DNA of 64,000 bases from an uncultured Algibacter sp. (GCF_947490405.1 NZ_CANLGU010000001.1:434001-498000), one strand, 5' to 3'. Numbered from the stretch's first letter, positions 1 through 10,270 are shown. Notes: generated by a model from the letters alone, not told the origin. A program made the numbers and translations.

Positions 1-220
1 AGGAGCCACTTTTTCATTATAACAATTAAATGGAAAACACAAAAATAAGCTTTCTGCAAGTACTTTGTTTTTCGATTAAGATAATCTTAAGATTTTATGC
101 TTTGATACTATTTGTAAAGTTATTTTTACCATGAAAATGCTTAACTTCACTCATCCAACGCCACCATTTGCGAATTTATTGTTTTTTGGAACGGCTTTTG
201 AACTTAGATTTATAGATAAA
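1..220. other. Intergenic leader before the macroglobulin gene
   Basis: No supportable gene lies here. The stretch is AT-rich and holds a short palindrome (AATCTTAAGATT, 83-94). TACTATTTG near 107-115 is close to, but not an exact match for, the flavobacterial -7 element TAnnTTTG. An open frame continues upstream of the gene to 131, but the 30 extra residues would precede a good signal peptide and are probably untranslated leader. Confidence 0.5.
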
Positions 221-3200
221 ATGAAACCTATGAAACGTTCTCTATTCTTATATATGATTATATTATTTTCAACCTTTTCTGCAGCACAAAATCTGAATTA
301 TCAAGATTTATGGACAAAAGTTGAGACATTTGAGATTGATGGATTGCCTAAATCTGCACTTAAACTTGTAAATACTATTGAGAAACAAGCTTTAAAAGAT
401 GGTAACCATCCGCAACTCATAAAAACCATGCTTTTTAAAAGTAAGTATGCTTTGGTTTTAGAAGAAGATGCGCAACTGAGCATTATAAATGATTTTAAAA
501 CTAAAATTGAAGCTAGCCCGTTTCCTGTTAAAAACATTCTAGAAAACATATTGGCTAATTTGTATTGGCAATATTTTAATCAACATAGATGGCAATTTTA
601 TAACCGAACTAAAACATCTGAAAAAGTAGACACTGAAGACTTTAGAACTTGGGATTTACAAACGCTTTTTGATGAAATTCATGTACACTATCAAAAATCT
701 TTAGAAAATGGTTTGATGTTACAGCAGGAACCTTTAAAGACCTATAATGTTTTATTGAATGAACAGAAAGGGTCTAAAATTTATCGTCCCTCGTTGTTTG
801 ATTTTTTAAGCCATAATGCGTTAGTATTTTATAAGACGAACGAAACACAAATTACCAAACCTGCTTATAAGTTTGAGATTGATAATGTTGATTTTTTAGC
901 TGATGCTGAAACGTTTTCGGTTTTAAAAATTGAATCTAAGGATAACACATCATTACAATTAAATGCTTTAAAGATTTACAAAGATTTGATTCGTTTTCAT
1001 TTAAAAGATGAATCGCCTTTTGCTTTAGCTGATGTTAATATTGAACGTTTAAAATTTGTTAATCAATATGCTACGTTTTCTAACAAACAGAATATTCTTT
1101 TAACAGCTTTAACTGCTGAAAGCAAAAAGAATAAAGCACATGAAGTTTCTGGTTTATATGATTTTGAAATAGCTTCTATTTACAATCAAAAGAGTCAATC
1201 TTATCAACCAAAAACTAATGAAGAACAGCGATGGAAAGCTAAAGAAGCTATAGACATCTGCAATCAAGTTATTTCTAAATTTCCAAAAAGTAAAGCTGCT
1301 GAAAAGTGCACCATATTAAAGTCTCAAATTGAACAATTAACGCTACAAATAATTACTGAACAGTTTTTACCAGTACAAAAAGATGCTCGATTATTAGTTA
1401 GACATAAAAATTTAGATAATTTAAAACTCAATGTTTATAAAATTTCTAGAAATCAACATGAAAAATTCATAAAGACATACAGAAAAGATGAACAACTAAA
1501 GTTTATTAAAAATTTAGACACTTATGAAACTTGGAATTCCAGTATAAAAAACGAAAAAGACTACCAAATACATAGTACTGAAGTTCTATTACCAAAACTT
1601 AACAATGGCAGGTATTTGGTAGTGGCTTTTGTAGAAAATGAACAAGACACTTTTGCTTTTTCTCACCTACAAGTTACTAATATGGCTTTGGTTGAAACTG
1701 ATGATCCCAAACATAAAATTTTCCAAATTATAGATAGAAATAATGGTAACCCTATTACTAGTGCAAAAATTGAAGTCTCTTATAATTCTAGAAATGTAAA
1801 AAAGAGATTTTCTAAAAGTTATACCACTAATCAGTTAGGTGAAATAAAAATTGAAAAAGACAAGAATTGGTATAACGACATAAACCTTAAAGTAGAACAC
1901 AATAATGAAATAGCATACTTTGGCGACTTCTACATCAATCAAAAACGCAATCAACCTGAAGAAAGTGTTAGTTATAAATCCTTTTTATTTACTGACAGAA
2001 GTATTTACAGACCAGGACAAACTGTTTATTTCAAAGCGATTGCCATGAAAACTCAAGATGCAAAATCAGAAGTTTTAGCAAACGAAAATGTATATGCTGT
2101 TTTATATAATGTGAATGGTGAAGAAATAAAAGAATTAAATTTTAAAACTAATGATTTTGGTTCTATTGCAGGAGATTTTATTTTACCAAATAATGGGTTA
2201 AATGGCCAATATCATATTGAATTTGATACTGAATCTGGTTTTAATATGGAGAGCAACACCTATTTCTCGGTTGAAGAATACAAACATCCAAAGTTTGAAA
2301 CCAAATTCAAACCTGTAACAGAAACCTTTAAAATTAATGACTCTGTAACTGTAAAAGGAAACGCATTAGCTTATGCAGGTAGCAATATTACAGACGCCAA
2401 AGTAGTTTATCGTGTAAAAAGAAACGTGCAATATCCGCGTTGGTATTTTTGGTATAGGCCTTGGGTAAATAGTGAACCTCAAGAAATCTCTCATGGTGAC
2501 ACTACAACCAATAATAAAGGCGAATTTGAAATTACATTTAAAGCTATTCCTGACCAAAGTGTAGACAAAAGCAGCTTACCTATTTTTAATTACGAAGTTA
2601 CAGCAGATGTTACCGATTTAAATGGTGAAACCAGAAGCGCTACAACTATTGTAAATGTGGGTTATCATGCATTAACAGCTAATATGAGTATTGATAGTGC
2701 TTTGGATAAAACCAAAAAAAATCATAGTATTTCTATTGACACCAAAAATCTTAATGGCGAATTTGTTGCAGCAAAAGGAACCGTGAAAATATACAAACTT
2801 AAAGCACCAAATGCTGTTTTAAGGCCACGACCATGGGCAGCTCCAGATTATAAAGGTTTTTATGAAGAAGATTTCAAAAAGCTATTTCCGCATGAAGCTT
2901 ATGATAACGAACAGCATTCTGAAAATTGGGAAAAGGGTAAACTCGTTTTTGTTTCCTCTTTTAACACAGGAAATGAAACAAAACTTAATCTTGGCAAGAT
3001 TAAAAAATGGCAACCCGGTGCATATGTTATTATTCTAGAAAGTAAAGATAAATTTGGGCAGTTAGTAAAAGATGAAATTAAGACGACGCTTTTTAGTGAT
3101 GATGATAAAACGCCTGCGGATAGACAACTGTTTACAATTTCGAATGATAAATCATCTTATAACATTGGAGATACTGCAAATATTGCTTTGGGTTCTGCGG

Positions 3201-6200
3201 CTAATAATGTATCGGTTACGGTTACTATTGAAAAAGATAAAAACATCATCAAAACAGAGATTATCAAGCTAAATGCTAATAAAAAAACAATCTCTATTCC
3301 TGTTAATAAAAATGATTTAGGTGGTTTTGTGGTACATTATAGTTTTGCTGCTTTTAACAGTTTTAAATCTGGTTCACTAGCTATTTCAGTGCCATATCCT
3401 AAAACCAACTTAGAAATTGAAACGCTTACGTTTAGAGATAAATTACAACCAGGAACTGACGAAACTTGGCAATTTAAAATTAAAGGCCCTTATGGCGACA
3501 AAGTAAGTGCAGAATTGTTAGCAAGTATGTATGATGCTTCTTTAGATCAGTTTAAACCACACGCTTGGAATTTTAACCCTATCAATAATCCTGTTTATTA
3601 TTCTAGAAGCAACAGAAACGCTAATCGTAGTTTTGGAACACAAAGTTTTAGAGTGTATAATAATAAGTCGCGAATAAGTTACCCTCAACAATATTATGAC
3701 CAAATGAATTGGTTTGGTTTTAGTTTTGGAAATAATTATAATTTAAAAATTAGAGGTAATGCTAGTGTTTCAAAAGCGCTTAGCGGTCGAGTTGCTGGTG
3801 TTCAAGTTGTAGCTAATGAACTGGAAGTTGAAGAATCTATTGCTTTTATCAAATCTGAAAATGATTTAAATTTAGATGAAGTCGTTGTAACGGGTTCGGC
3901 TCTTGAGACAGATGTGGATTCTAAAAATAACGAAGAAACAAATTACGACAACATCCAAATCCGTAGAAACCTTCAAGAAACAGCCTTTTTCTTTCCGCGG
4001 TTAAAAACAGATGAAGCAGGAAATATAAGTTTCAGTTTTACAACACCAGAAACTTTAACGCAATGGAAGTTGCAATTATTAGCACACACTAAAACTATGG
4101 AGAGTGCTACTAAAACATTAACCACAGCCACTCAAAAAGAGTTGATGGTGATTCCAAATGCACCACGTTTTTTACGTGAAGGTGATGACATTACAATAAG
4201 TACCAAAATTGCTAATCTTACAGAAAAAATACTTTCAGGTGAAGCCAAATTAATTTTAACGGATGCCATTACAGGGAAAGATATAACCTCAAACTTGCTC
4301 AGTCCTTCCCCTTTTGGGAAGTTAGATGGGGCTTCGTCCTTTACTGTTGATGCTAAAGGTAACACCCAAGTATCTTGGAACTTAAGTATTCCTGAAGATG
4401 TTCAAGCAGTACAATACAAAATTGTTGCTAAATCTGAAGATTTTAGCGATGGGGAGCAAAATGCATTACCAGTACTTTCTAACAGAACGTTGGTTACCGA
4501 AACATTACCAATGTGGGTAAGAAGTAACCAAAGCAAAACATTCTCTTTAGATAAATTAAAAACTAACACGTCTTCAACTTTAAAGCATCATAAGTTGACT
4601 TTGGAGATGACCTCTAACCCAGCGTGGTATGCAGTTCAAGCGCTTCCGTACTTAATGGAGTATCCGTATGATTGTAATGAGCAAACATTTTCGAGATATT
4701 ATGCTAATGCGTTAGCAAGTCATATAGCAAATTCTAATCCTAGAATTCAAGAGGTATTCAACCAATGGAGAAATACAGATGCACTACTTTCAAATCTAGA
4801 AAAAAATGAAGATCTTAAATCTATTTTAATTCAAGAAACACCTTGGTTACGTGATGCGCAAAGTGAAACTGAGCAGAAAAAACGTATTGCTTTATTATTC
4901 GATTTGAATAAAATGAATAACGAATTACAATCTGCTTTAAATAAACTGAAAGCAAACCAAATGTCTTCTGGTGCTTGGGCTTGGTTTAAAGGTGGTAGAG
5001 CAAACCGGTACATTACACAGCATATTATTACAGGTTTTGGACACCTAAAACAATTAAATGTCATTTCGACAGAACGAGGAACGAGTGACGAGAAATCTCA
5101 TCAACAAATGCTTCAAAAAGCCATTAATTATCTTGATACCGAATTTGTAAAAGAATATAACGATATTAAAAAATACAATGCAAAAGTAGATTTAGACAAA
5201 GACCACTTAAGTTATACGCAATTGCATTATTTATATATGCGAAGCTTCTTTCCAGACATCAAAAAATCAAAAGAAGTTGAAAATATATCCGAGTATTACC
5301 AAACGCAAATTCAAAAGTATTGGTTATCCCGTTCTTTGTACTCAAAAGGGTTAATGGCTTTAGTCTCTCATAGAAATAAAGATTCTAAAACCACTTCGAA
5401 GATTTTAAAATCTTTAAAAGAAACAAGTATTACTTCTGAAGAGTTAGGTATGTATTGGAAAGCAAATACTAATTCGTGGTATTGGTATCAAGCGCCTATT
5501 GAAACGCAAGCTTTATTAATTGAAACTTTTGGTGAGATTGAAAACGATACCGAAACTATTGATAATCTAAAAATATGGTTGCTTAAAAACAAGCAAAACA
5601 ATCGATGGAAAACAACCAAAGCAACTACAGATGCGGTTTATGCTTTATTGCTTCAAGGCAGCGATTGGCTATCTGTTACTGAAATGGTTGAAGTGGTTAT
5701 TGGCGGACAACAAATAGAACCTTCAAAATTGGAAGCTGTTAAAGTTGAAGCTGGAACTGGGTATTACAAAACATCTTGGAGTACTTCTGAAATTAAACCA
5801 GAAATGGCAGATGTAACCTTATCTAAAAAAGGAAATGGTGTTGCTTGGGGTGGTTTATATTGGCAATATTTTGAAGATCTAGACAAAATAACTTCTGCTG
5901 AAACACCACTTAAATTAAAGAAAAAGTTATTCTTAAAAACCAATACGAATACTGGTGAAGAAATCTCAGAAATTACTTCTGAAACCGATTTAAATGTTGG
6001 TGATTTAGTTAGAATTAGGATAGAATTACGATGTGACAGAAATATGGAATTTGTTCACATGAAAGATATGCGTGCTTCTGGATTAGAACCTGTAAATGTA
6101 TTAAGCCAATACAAATGGCAAGATGGATTGGGTTATTATGAGAGTACTAAAGATGCCTCAACAAATTTCTTTTTTGATTATTTACCAAAAGGTGTTTATG

Positions 6201-6325
6201 TATTTGAATATGATTTGAGAGTTAATAATGCTGGAAATATGAGTAATGGCATTTCTACGATTCAAAGTATGTATGCGCCAGAATTTATTAGCCATAGTGA
6301 AGGTGCTAGAATTCAAGTAAACTAA
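221..6325 (+). CDS. Alpha-2-macroglobulin family protein with CNEQ thioester and SusC-like plug motifs
   Basis: Bacterial alpha-2-macroglobulins trap attacking proteases through a bait region and an internal thioester. With the ATG at 221 (a second ATG lies at 230) the product is 2034 aa and opens with a signal peptide ending near FSAAQ. An upstream in-frame ATG at 131 is less likely because it would bury that signal. An MG2-like stretch (IYRPGQTVYFKA) lies near residue 592. The thioester motif CNEQ is at 1485-1488. The characteristic segment with FFFPRLKTDEAG leads into the macroglobulin core after the bait region. The presumed bait region contains IRGN and LSGRVAGVQV (1177-1196) and DEVVVTGS (1219-1226), which resemble the SusC/TonB receptor plug. 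Residues 1613-1627 are encoded by a repeat-like DNA element. The stop codon overlaps that of the convergent response regulator. The family call is firm; the target protease and cell location are not visible. Confidence 0.9.
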   Translation: MKPMKRSLFLYMIILFSTFSAAQNLNYQDLWTKVETFEIDGLPKSALKLVNTIEKQALKDGNHPQLIKTMLFKSKYALVLEEDAQLSIINDFKTKIEASPFPVKNILENILANLYWQYFNQHRWQFYNRTKTSEKVDTEDFRTWDLQTLFDEIHVHYQKSLENGLMLQQEPLKTYNVLLNEQKGSKIYRPSLFDFLSHNALVFYKTNETQITKPAYKFEIDNVDFLADAETFSVLKIESKDNTSLQLNALKIYKDLIRFHLKDESPFALADVNIERLKFVNQYATFSNKQNILLTALTAESKKNKAHEVSGLYDFEIASIYNQKSQSYQPKTNEEQRWKAKEAIDICNQVISKFPKSKAAEKCTILKSQIEQLTLQIITEQFLPVQKDARLLVRHKNLDNLKLNVYKISRNQHEKFIKTYRKDEQLKFIKNLDTYETWNSSIKNEKDYQIHSTEVLLPKLNNGRYLVVAFVENEQDTFAFSHLQVTNMALVETDDPKHKIFQIIDRNNGNPITSAKIEVSYNSRNVKKRFSKSYTTNQLGEIKIEKDKNWYNDINLKVEHNNEIAYFGDFYINQKRNQPEESVSYKSFLFTDRSIYRPGQTVYFKAIAMKTQDAKSEVLANENVYAVLYNVNGEEIKELNFKTNDFGSIAGDFILPNNGLNGQYHIEFDTESGFNMESNTYFSVEEYKHPKFETKFKPVTETFKINDSVTVKGNALAYAGSNITDAKVVYRVKRNVQYPRWYFWYRPWVNSEPQEISHGDTTTNNKGEFEITFKAIPDQSVDKSSLPIFNYEVTADVTDLNGETRSATTIVNVGYHALTANMSIDSALDKTKKNHSISIDTKNLNGEFVAAKGTVKIYKLKAPNAVLRPRPWAAPDYKGFYEEDFKKLFPHEAYDNEQHSENWEKGKLVFVSSFNTGNETKLNLGKIKKWQPGAYVIILESKDKFGQLVKDEIKTTLFSDDDKTPADRQLFTISNDKSSYNIGDTANIALGSAANNVSVTVTIEKDKNIIKTEIIKLNANKKTISIPVNKNDLGGFVVHYSFAAFNSFKSGSLAISVPYPKTNLEIETLTFRDKLQPGTDETWQFKIKGPYGDKVSAELLASMYDASLDQFKPHAWNFNPINNPVYYSRSNRNANRSFGTQSFRVYNNKSRISYPQQYYDQMNWFGFSFGNNYNLKIRGNASVSKALSGRVAGVQVVANELEVEESIAFIKSENDLNLDEVVVTGSALETDVDSKNNEETNYDNIQIRRNLQETAFFFPRLKTDEAGNISFSFTTPETLTQWKLQLLAHTKTMESATKTLTTATQKELMVIPNAPRFLREGDDITISTKIANLTEKILSGEAKLILTDAITGKDITSNLLSPSPFGKLDGASSFTVDAKGNTQVSWNLSIPEDVQAVQYKIVAKSEDFSDGEQNALPVLSNRTLVTETLPMWVRSNQSKTFSLDKLKTNTSSTLKHHKLTLEMTSNPAWYAVQALPYLMEYPYDCNEQTFSRYYANALASHIANSNPRIQEVFNQWRNTDALLSNLEKNEDLKSILIQETPWLRDAQSETEQKKRIALLFDLNKMNNELQSALNKLKANQMSSGAWAWFKGGRANRYITQHIITGFGHLKQLNVISTERGTSDEKSHQQMLQKAINYLDTEFVKEYNDIKKYNAKVDLDKDHLSYTQLHYLYMRSFFPDIKKSKEVENISEYYQTQIQKYWLSRSLYSKGLMALVSHRNKDSKTTSKILKSLKETSITSEELGMYWKANTNSWYWYQAPIETQALLIETFGEIENDTETIDNLKIWLLKNKQNNRWKTTKATTDAVYALLLQGSDWLSVTEMVEVVIGGQQIEPSKLEAVKVEAGTGYYKTSWSTSEIKPEMADVTLSKKGNGVAWGGLYWQYFEDLDKITSAETPLKLKKKLFLKTNTNTGEEISEITSETDLNVGDLVRIRIELRCDRNMEFVHMKDMRASGLEPVNVLSQYKWQDGLGYYESTKDASTNFFFDYLPKGVYVFEYDLRVNNAGNMSNGISTIQSMYAPEFISHSEGARIQVN
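5059..5101 (+). repeat. Flavobacterial intergenic-type repeat inside a coding region
   Basis: The sequence opens with TGTCATTTCGACAG and closes with GAGAAATCTCAT. It carries ACGAG twice in its middle and complementary ends (ATTTC/GAAAT). From memory, very similar sequences are abundant between genes in Flavobacteriaceae. Here the copy lies in frame in the macroglobulin gene and encodes NVISTERGTSDEKSH. This is the only copy I see in the window, so the repeat status rests on recall and not on within-window evidence. Confidence 0.6.
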
Positions 6326-7053
6326 AAGCTTAACTGCTCTTTAAAAATATAGGACTGTCTTCTGGAGATTTCAATTTCTTCTCCAGAGTTCATTTCTATT
6401 TTAAGTTTTCCATTAAACCAAGACACTACTTTTTTTACATGATTTATATTTATAATCTGTTGCCTGTTAGCTCTAAAAAACACATCTTCAGGTAATTTTT
6501 CTTCAATTTGAGCAAGCGACTTATAAATTAATGCCTTATTGTGTTCAAAGAATACACGCGTATAATTTCCAACAATTTCAAACATAGAAATATCTTTAAT
6601 TTTTACAAGCCAACACTTTTCTCCTTCTTTAATAAAAATCTGCTTATCTAAACTTAAAGCATGTTCATTTTTTATTTCAGGTGATAAATTATTAGTTTCC
6701 TTTTCAATTACTTTTTTAATACTTTGAGAAAACCGTTTTTGATTGATCGGTTTCATTAAATAATCAAAAGCATTGTACTCAAAAGATTTAATCGCATACT
6801 CATCAAAAGCTGTTGTAAATATTACAATTGGCACCTCATCTAGCATTTCTAAGAGCTCAAAACCATCTTTCTCGGGCATGTTTATATCTAAAAATAGTAC
6901 ATCTGGTTTTGTTTCTATAATTAACGCATAACCATCATCTACATTTGCAGCCTCGCCCAATAACTGGATCTCTTTGTGTTCTTTAATAAGCTCTTTTAGC
7001 TCATTTCGAGCTAAACGCGAATCTTCAACTATAACGGCCTTTAGCTGTATCAT
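6322..7053 (-). CDS. LytTR-family response regulator
   Basis: This 243-aa cytoplasmic response regulator has an N-terminal receiver domain (about 1-120) and a C-terminal LytTR DNA-binding domain (about 140-240). Receiver landmarks are the acidic pair E10-D11, the phospho-acceptor D56 in FLDINMP, and the KP motif. The C-terminal part carries the LytTR pattern (WLVKIKDI, FFRANRQQIININHV). Its start overlaps the stop of the upstream histidine kinase by 4 bases (ATGA), so the two are translationally coupled and form a two-component system. LytTR proteins usually bind pairs of short direct repeats about two helical turns apart. The regulon cannot be read from here. The stop codon overlaps the convergent macroglobulin stop. 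Confidence 0.92.
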   Translation of the reverse strand: MIQLKAVIVEDSRLARNELKELIKEHKEIQLLGEAANVDDGYALIIETKPDVLFLDINMPEKDGFELLEMLDEVPIVIFTTAFDEYAIKSFEYNAFDYLMKPINQKRFSQSIKKVIEKETNNLSPEIKNEHALSLDKQIFIKEGEKCWLVKIKDISMFEIVGNYTRVFFEHNKALIYKSLAQIEEKLPEDVFFRANRQQIININHVKKVVSWFNGKLKIEMNSGEEIEISRRQSYIFKEQLSF

Positions 7054-8108
7054 TTTAATGGTATTTTAATAGTTGCAATTACCTTATTATCTAATTCTCT
7101 TAAATTAAAGGTAGAGTTTTCTCCATACAATAGTTCAAGACGTTTTTTAATATTTTGTAAACCTAACTGCGTTCCATTTTTATTTTGATTTAAGCCTCCT
7201 GTATTAGAAACTTCTATTTGTAATTGGTAATCTTCAATGGTTGTACTTAATTTAACTTTACCCCCTTTTTTTAAATTAGAAATCCCATGTTTAATAGCAT
7301 TCTCCACCAGCATTTGGATAATCATAGGCGGAATTTTAATATTCAATGATGCCTTATCAATATCTGTTTCAAATGTAAGTCTATCTTCAAATTGGATTTT
7401 AGAAATGGCAACATAGTTTTCAATCATTTCTAATTCATCCTCTAAAGCTATAGAATTTGAATCACTTTTAGTTAATGAGTATCGTAATGTTTCAGATAAA
7501 CTAGTAAGCATTACCCGAGCTTTATTAACATCCTCTAATATTAAACCACGAATATTATTTAAACTGTTAAACATAAAATGTGGATTAATTTGACCTTTTA
7601 GAGTATTAAGCTGAGATTCTCTCAAATTGCTCTCTAGTAGTACTTGCTTTAACTGAACTGATTTTAATTGATGATAGATTTTAATTGTTAAAAAAACAAA
7701 AAACCAAACAAAAAATAGAGTCATAAAATAAAATACATTATACATCTTACCTTTAAATGTAATTGTACTGTAAGCACCTTTAATTTGAAGAGAGGCGACA
7801 TCTAAAATTGGCCAAATTATTAGGGTATATAAGATTTGAACTAAAACAAAAACAACAATAAGCTTCCAAATATTTTGTTTTAAATTAGAAATATGAAGCT
7901 TATAATCAATGAATAATGAGATAATGTAACTACATAAAAAAGCAAAAATTCCACATAAAATACTTTCTGCCCAGAAATACAATTTTAGTTTATATGCCAA
8001 ATCCTCAGATCTTATAAATATTTTGGGTATGGCTAGTGTAGTTGTAAATAACAAAACCCAACCAATGAAACCGAATATGATGTAGTATTTGTTTAATGAT
8101 AATTTCAT
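7050..8108 (-). CDS. LytS/YehU-type sensor histidine kinase
   Basis: This 352-aa inner-membrane sensor kinase belongs to the His_kinase (PF06580) class. Four hydrophobic segments fill roughly residues 10-30, 45-67, 80-102 and 123-143. A short coiled stretch follows, and then the dimerisation/phosphorylation motif INPHFMFNSLNN with the presumed phospho-acceptor His177. The C-terminal ATPase part has VENAIKHG (N box) and QLGLQNIKKRL (G box). There is no obvious extracellular sensory domain, so the membrane part probably senses. It is coupled by a 4-base overlap to the LytTR regulator downstream. Confidence 0.92.
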   Translation of the reverse strand: MKLSLNKYYIIFGFIGWVLLFTTTLAIPKIFIRSEDLAYKLKLYFWAESILCGIFAFLCSYIISLFIDYKLHISNLKQNIWKLIVVFVLVQILYTLIIWPILDVASLQIKGAYSTITFKGKMYNVFYFMTLFFVWFFVFLTIKIYHQLKSVQLKQVLLESNLRESQLNTLKGQINPHFMFNSLNNIRGLILEDVNKARVMLTSLSETLRYSLTKSDSNSIALEDELEMIENYVAISKIQFEDRLTFETDIDKASLNIKIPPMIIQMLVENAIKHGISNLKKGGKVKLSTTIEDYQLQIEVSNTGGLNQNKNGTQLGLQNIKKRLELLYGENSTFNLRELDNKVIATIKIPLK

Positions 8109-8248
8109 ATGTTTTCTTTATCTCAAAAAAAGTATTTGTAATGTTTTCTAAATAATTCAATATACATATTTACAGCCTTATATACTATTCAAATAATCTT
8201 CTGGCACATACTTTATTCTTTATTTTTAATGTAATAACCATTAGCTTT

Positions 8249-9478
8249 TTATTTTTTAAGAGCGTCCCATATCTCCCACATAGTTCCCATAGAGTTTTCT
8301 TTTTTAGAATCTGTATTGGTAATAAGGATTCTTCCTTTTTTATCTTCAATATTAAAAAACATCATAGTATTTGTTCCTGGATCTCCACCAGTATGCCCAA
8401 TCACGTTATATGCTAATTCTTTGTCTATAAATAATCCTACGTTGAAGTTTTCTTTACCTCCTAATGCACTTTCTTCTAATTGTGATTTAAAAAACTCTTT
8501 GTAGCTATCAGCATCTAAAATACTCCCATGTCCAGAGTAGCCATTAATTAATTCAATTAGAAATTTACTTAAATCTGTGCTAGATGTAATAAGCCCTCCA
8601 TCAGGATAAGAAAGAATTTTGTAATACGGCAAAACCTCACCATCGTAATATAATTTTGAGTAATTTGTGCTATCAGCTTCTTCAAAAAACCAAGTTGTTG
8701 AAGCCATATTTAAAGGTTCAAATATATATGTTTTTGTAAATTCACTAAACGGTTTATCAGTTGCATATTCTATAACTAAGGCGCATAATGCTGCTCCAAT
8801 ATTACTGTATTCTCTTAATGCTCCGGGCTTTCTTTTTGCAAAAGTAGAATCCTCATAGAATACCTCATCTTTTTGTAAAATTTTCTTTAAATATTCCGCT
8901 AAAGGCATCCAGTTTTTTGATGAATTTTGATAATATAACTCATAACGTTTAAGACTTTCTCCAATTGGTATATCATCTTTATTTACATAACATGTTTGCA
9001 TGTAAATATCTGTATCCACTATGGAACTTGTATGGGTAGCTAACTGCCTAACAGTAATTAAATCATTGGGGTAATTAGGGTTTTTAACTTCAAAAGGCAA
9101 ATATTTATTTATTGATTCATCCAAATCAACCAAAGCCATTTCTTCCGCTTTTAAAAGTGCCGCAGCAATAAACACTTTAGATATAGAAGCTATATTAATC
9201 AGAGTATGCTCGGTATACTTTTTCTTTTTCTCAACATCGGCATACCCAAAACCTCTGTTATAGATAATTCCTTTAGAATCTACTATAGATACCGCAAATC
9301 CATTAAAAACCTCTTTATCATATAAACTTTCTATTTCACTAGTAATACTGTCTGTAGCTATATGAGTTTCTGTTTTAACACTACTGTTATCTCGCTTTAC
9401 ATTCTCCTTGCAAGAATTAGCAGTTAATAGTAACACTAGAAATACGATATTGTTTACTATACTTTTTATTGTTCTCAT
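8249..9478 (-). CDS. Serine hydrolase of the beta-lactamase/class C family, lipoprotein
   Basis: This 409-aa protein has a lipoprotein signal with lipobox ending at Cys23 (LTANSC). It is followed by a beta-lactamase-like serine hydrolase fold. The nucleophile motif SxxK is SISK (S98-K101) and the Tyr motif is YSN in REYSNIGAAL. A glycine-rich HTGGDPG near the C-terminus matches the third motif of the family. Such enzymes are penicillin-binding-protein-like esterases or D-peptidases, and resistance to beta-lactams cannot be inferred. It is a single gene, divergent from the lipoprotein gene at 9740. Confidence 0.85.
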   Translation of the reverse strand: MRTIKSIVNNIVFLVLLLTANSCKENVKRDNSSVKTETHIATDSITSEIESLYDKEVFNGFAVSIVDSKGIIYNRGFGYADVEKKKKYTEHTLINIASISKVFIAAALLKAEEMALVDLDESINKYLPFEVKNPNYPNDLITVRQLATHTSSIVDTDIYMQTCYVNKDDIPIGESLKRYELYYQNSSKNWMPLAEYLKKILQKDEVFYEDSTFAKRKPGALREYSNIGAALCALVIEYATDKPFSEFTKTYIFEPLNMASTTWFFEEADSTNYSKLYYDGEVLPYYKILSYPDGGLITSSTDLSKFLIELINGYSGHGSILDADSYKEFFKSQLEESALGGKENFNVGLFIDKELAYNVIGHTGGDPGTNTMMFFNIEDKKGRILITNTDSKKENSMGTMWEIWDALKK

Positions 9479-9739
9479 AATAACTTAAAATATTAAATGT
9501 ATTAGTATATCTAAGACTTTAACTATAAAACTTATTAGGACTTTAACTAAATTGATCATAACATTGTTCGTTTTTTGATTGATGATTGATTGATGATGTA
9601 AAGTTACTTTAGAAGTAAACTAAAAAAAGTAAAATTATGATAAGTGGTAAAATGCATCACTTAAACGGTATAATAAAAATGTTTCAGCAACTTATTTGTC
9701 TGTTCTCAAATTATTTACAAATGAAAACTTGAACTTTTT

Positions 9740-10270
9740 ATGCTTAACTTTACCAAACACAATCCCAAATTGGTTTTTTTGAAATATTATCACCTACATA
9801 AAATAACTTTACTAATTGTACTACTCATTTTTTCAGGGTGTAAAAGTGCAAAAAACGTATCTAATCAGTCATCACAGATTGAAAACGAACCAAAGGTTTT
9901 ATTTTTAAACTATAACATTAAAAAAACAGCAGAAGGTAAACGTCAGATTACTTACATTAATAAAAAAATTACCAATGGAAAAATAAAACAAAACCCATTC
10001 GAACCAATTGAAAATGGGATACAAGGTGATTTAATTTTTACTGAACTAAACAAGAAACAAAAGGTCATAAACCAGCTGTTAATTAAAAACCCTTTAATCA
10101 AAAAAATAGAATATGTTGATGAATCAAAACACTTTAAAACCAAAGTTATTGATTTCGATGAAATGCAGTTCTCAATCAGGTTACAATTGAAAAATGATAC
10201 TAAATACATAACAATTAGTAACTTTGCTAAAAGCGAGCCCCTCATTAAAACCCAAATTAGGCAACTATGA
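9740..10270 (+). CDS. Hypothetical lipoprotein coupled to the M64 peptidase
   Basis: I do not recognise this 176-aa protein. It has a long positively charged N-terminus, a hydrophobic stretch and a lipobox-like LIFSGC, which suggests export and lipid anchoring. The rest is Lys/Ile-rich with no motif I can name. No later Met offers a better signal peptide. Its last codons overlap the start of the M64 peptidase gene (ATGA), so the two are almost certainly co-translated. A role in anchoring, inhibiting or assisting the peptidase is a guess from position only. Confidence 0.75.
   Translation: MLNFTKHNPKLVFLKYYHLHKITLLIVLLIFSGCKSAKNVSNQSSQIENEPKVLFLNYNIKKTAEGKRQITYINKKITNGKIKQNPFEPIENGIQGDLIFTELNKKQKVINQLLIKNPLIKKIEYVDESKHFKTKVIDFDEMQFSIRLQLKNDTKYITISNFAKSEPLIKTQIRQL

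Noticed and set aside
83-94. 12-bp palindrome AATCTTAAGATT before the macroglobulin gene
   Set aside because: Short AT-rich palindromes are expected by chance here and no second copy was seen.
8249-9478. Beta-lactam resistance gene
   Set aside because: The SxxK serine hydrolase lipoprotein fits a broad esterase/peptidase family; resistance is not supported by sequence alone.
9574-9600. Tandem-like GATTGAT/GATGATT run upstream of the 9740 gene
   Set aside because: Only about three short imperfect units in AT-rich spacer DNA; no sign of a functional array.
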